DNA of 64,000 nt, taken from contig NZ_JAVDDS010000008.1 of NCBI RefSeq assembly GCF_030848475.1, forward strand, positions 42,849-106,848. Direction: 5' to 3'. This document shows, in pieces, positions 63,078 through 64,000 of this stretch. Position 1 is the first letter of the stretch; every line of letters begins with the position of its first letter. A program made the translations under genes and the position numbers. The notes under the pieces were generated by a model that was not told the origin of the DNA, did no database searches, and saw only the letters and a program-made list of their open reading frames with translations. Source of the stretch: Herbivorax alkaliphila (lineage in GTDB: Bacteria; Bacillota; Clostridia; Acetivibrionales; Acetivibrionaceae).

Positions 63078-63974
63078 CTACTCAACCGAACCACCAATAT
63101 AATCCAGAGGGTTTACAGGCACGCCCTCCTTAAGTAATACAAAATAAAGAGACGGATTTTTAAACTTCCCTGTGTTACCTACCTTTGCTATAATATCTCC
63201 CTTGTCAACATATTGACCTTTTTCTACTAGTACTTTTGAACAGCAGGCATAAATTGTCACCATGTTTTTTCCATGTTTAATTTTTATAAAATTCCCCTTT
63301 TCTGAATTTTCTCCAGTTTCCAACACTTCTCCACTATAAGCTGCTTTTATAGAAGTATCCATCCCAGCTTCAATATTAATTCCTTTACTATATTCAGAAA
63401 TATCACCTGTCATATTAAGCTGTTCTCCAAAGAAAGAGGATATTGTCCCCCCTACAGGAATAATAAACGAATACTCTTTATGCTCTGATAAAAAATCTCT
63501 ATCCTCTGCAAAAATTTCATCATCACTGTTATAACTAATGCTGTCAACCATTTTTTCTTCAAAAAGAATTTCATCAGATATATCCTTTTCCTGTAAACTC
63601 AAATCATTATCATTTATATTATAATTTTCATTCTGGCTGTTTGAACTGCTATTATCATCTTGAGTTTTCAAAATACCTGTATCGGAATTTAACCCATCTG
63701 TTCTTTGAATAATGTCATCTATTTGAGAAAAAAATCCTTTAATATCAATGTTATAACTTAATGCAGCTACTATTTTATTTTCAAGATAGTTTGTAACAGT
63801 GCTATCTACACCTTTAATAATTCCTCCAAAAGTCAGCAATAATACGCATAAAACCGTTTGTAATATCAGCTTTTGAATTATGGTAAAGGATTCCCGTTCC
63901 TCTTTTGACTTTTTAATCTTTCTTGTCTTTCTCCGATTTTGAATTGACTGTCTCGGATATCTGTTTCTTATCAT
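63078..63974 (-). CDS. spoIVFA: SpoIVFA-like protein with degenerate M23 domain
   Basis: About 298 residues: a basic cytoplasmic N-terminus (RKTRKIKKSKEE), one membrane helix (about 34-58), an acidic Asn/Ser-rich linker (about 95-165) and a C-terminal LytM/M23 fold (about 175-298). The zinc ligands are lost: the usual HxGID is SKGIN and HLHFE is SLYFV, so it cannot be an active peptidase. SpoIVFA holds and inhibits SpoIVFB in the outer forespore membrane. It directly precedes spoIVFB, which supports the call. A GTG at 63986 is also in frame, but the ATG at 63974 has the better spaced purine-rich GTGGA site. The promoter lies outside the window. Confidence 0.82.
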   Translation of the reverse strand: MIRNRYPRQSIQNRRKTRKIKKSKEERESFTIIQKLILQTVLCVLLLTFGGIIKGVDSTVTNYLENKIVAALSYNIDIKGFFSQIDDIIQRTDGLNSDTGILKTQDDNSSSNSQNENYNINDNDLSLQEKDISDEILFEEKMVDSISYNSDDEIFAEDRDFLSEHKEYSFIIPVGGTISSFFGEQLNMTGDISEYSKGINIEAGMDTSIKAAYSGEVLETGENSEKGNFIKIKHGKNMVTIYACCSKVLVEKGQYVDKGDIIAKVGNTGKFKNPSLYFVLLKEGVPVNPLDYIGGSVE

Positions 63975-64000
63975 AATATCGTCCACTTGTATAGCACATC

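Noticed and set aside
1..64000. Prophage, integrative element or insertion sequence
   Set aside because: No integrase, transposase, capsid or conjugation gene and no att-like direct repeats seen; only the two palindromes hint at mobility.

Overview
This window comes from an AT-rich (roughly one third G+C by eye), endospore-forming member of the Clostridia. The evidence is an alpha/beta-type small acid-soluble spore protein, an adjacent SpoIVFA/SpoIVFB pair, a GlgC/GlgD pair, many TTG starts behind strong AGGAGG sites, and relatives of Firmicutes-only families (DUF421/DUF4363, AI-2E/YtxH/PRC-barrel, FapA). The genus cannot be read from the sequence. I saw no rRNA, tRNA, CRISPR array, transposase, integrase or phage gene, so this looks like ordinary chromosome with one large accessory block.

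Layout. 1-5.8 kb: a secreted repeat protein cut by the window edge, HIT hydrolase, AI-2E transporter, YtxH-like and PRC-barrel proteins, DUF1015 protein, CDF metal exporter. 5.8-10.8 kb: a MarR-controlled RND efflux operon with a visible operator. 10.9-19.7 kb: housekeeping singletons (polyprenyl synthase, MetA, HATPase, radical SAM, D,D-carboxypeptidase, FapA, SASP). 20.1-44.0 kb: the accessory heart of the window, with two Tad-type pilus/secretion loci. Locus A (20.1-28.1 kb, + strand) begins with a Ser/Thr kinase fused to a MinD/TadZ-like domain and has two F-type membrane proteins, an ATPase and small membrane proteins without canonical prepilin sites. Locus B (34.5-44.0 kb) is a canonical Tad set (TadZ, TadA, TadB, TadC, Flp, two TadE-like, prepilin peptidase). 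It is interrupted by a + strand FHA protein and PP2C phosphatase. Between the loci lie an M4 protease and a heterodimeric ABC exporter. A 30-codon leader peptide and three mutually exclusive RNA hairpins precede the exporter: a textbook transcription attenuator.

44.3-64 kb: potassium uptake (TrkH plus two TrkA), DUF421/DUF4363, FabI behind a 5' leader with its own promoter and terminator, a diacylglycerol-kinase-like lipid kinase, glgCD, two PilZ proteins flanking the riboflavin operon (ribD-ribE-ribBA-ribH) with its FMN riboswitch, a sodium:solute symporter with its small accessory protein, metF, and SpoIVFB/SpoIVFA at the right edge. SpoIVFB has no ATG/GTG/TTG start that would include its first membrane helix; an ATA codon seven bases after a GGAGG does.

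How they may work together: the kinase in locus A, the PP2C and the FHA protein with two DETTLL motifs in locus B together make a complete write/erase/read phosphothreonine circuit linked to Tad machines. Two 64-67 bp palindromes sharing a GGGGACGGTTCT core sit at convergent gene ends and look like members of a dispersed repeat family. Several starts were moved downstream of the longest possible open frame where the ribosome binding site decides it.
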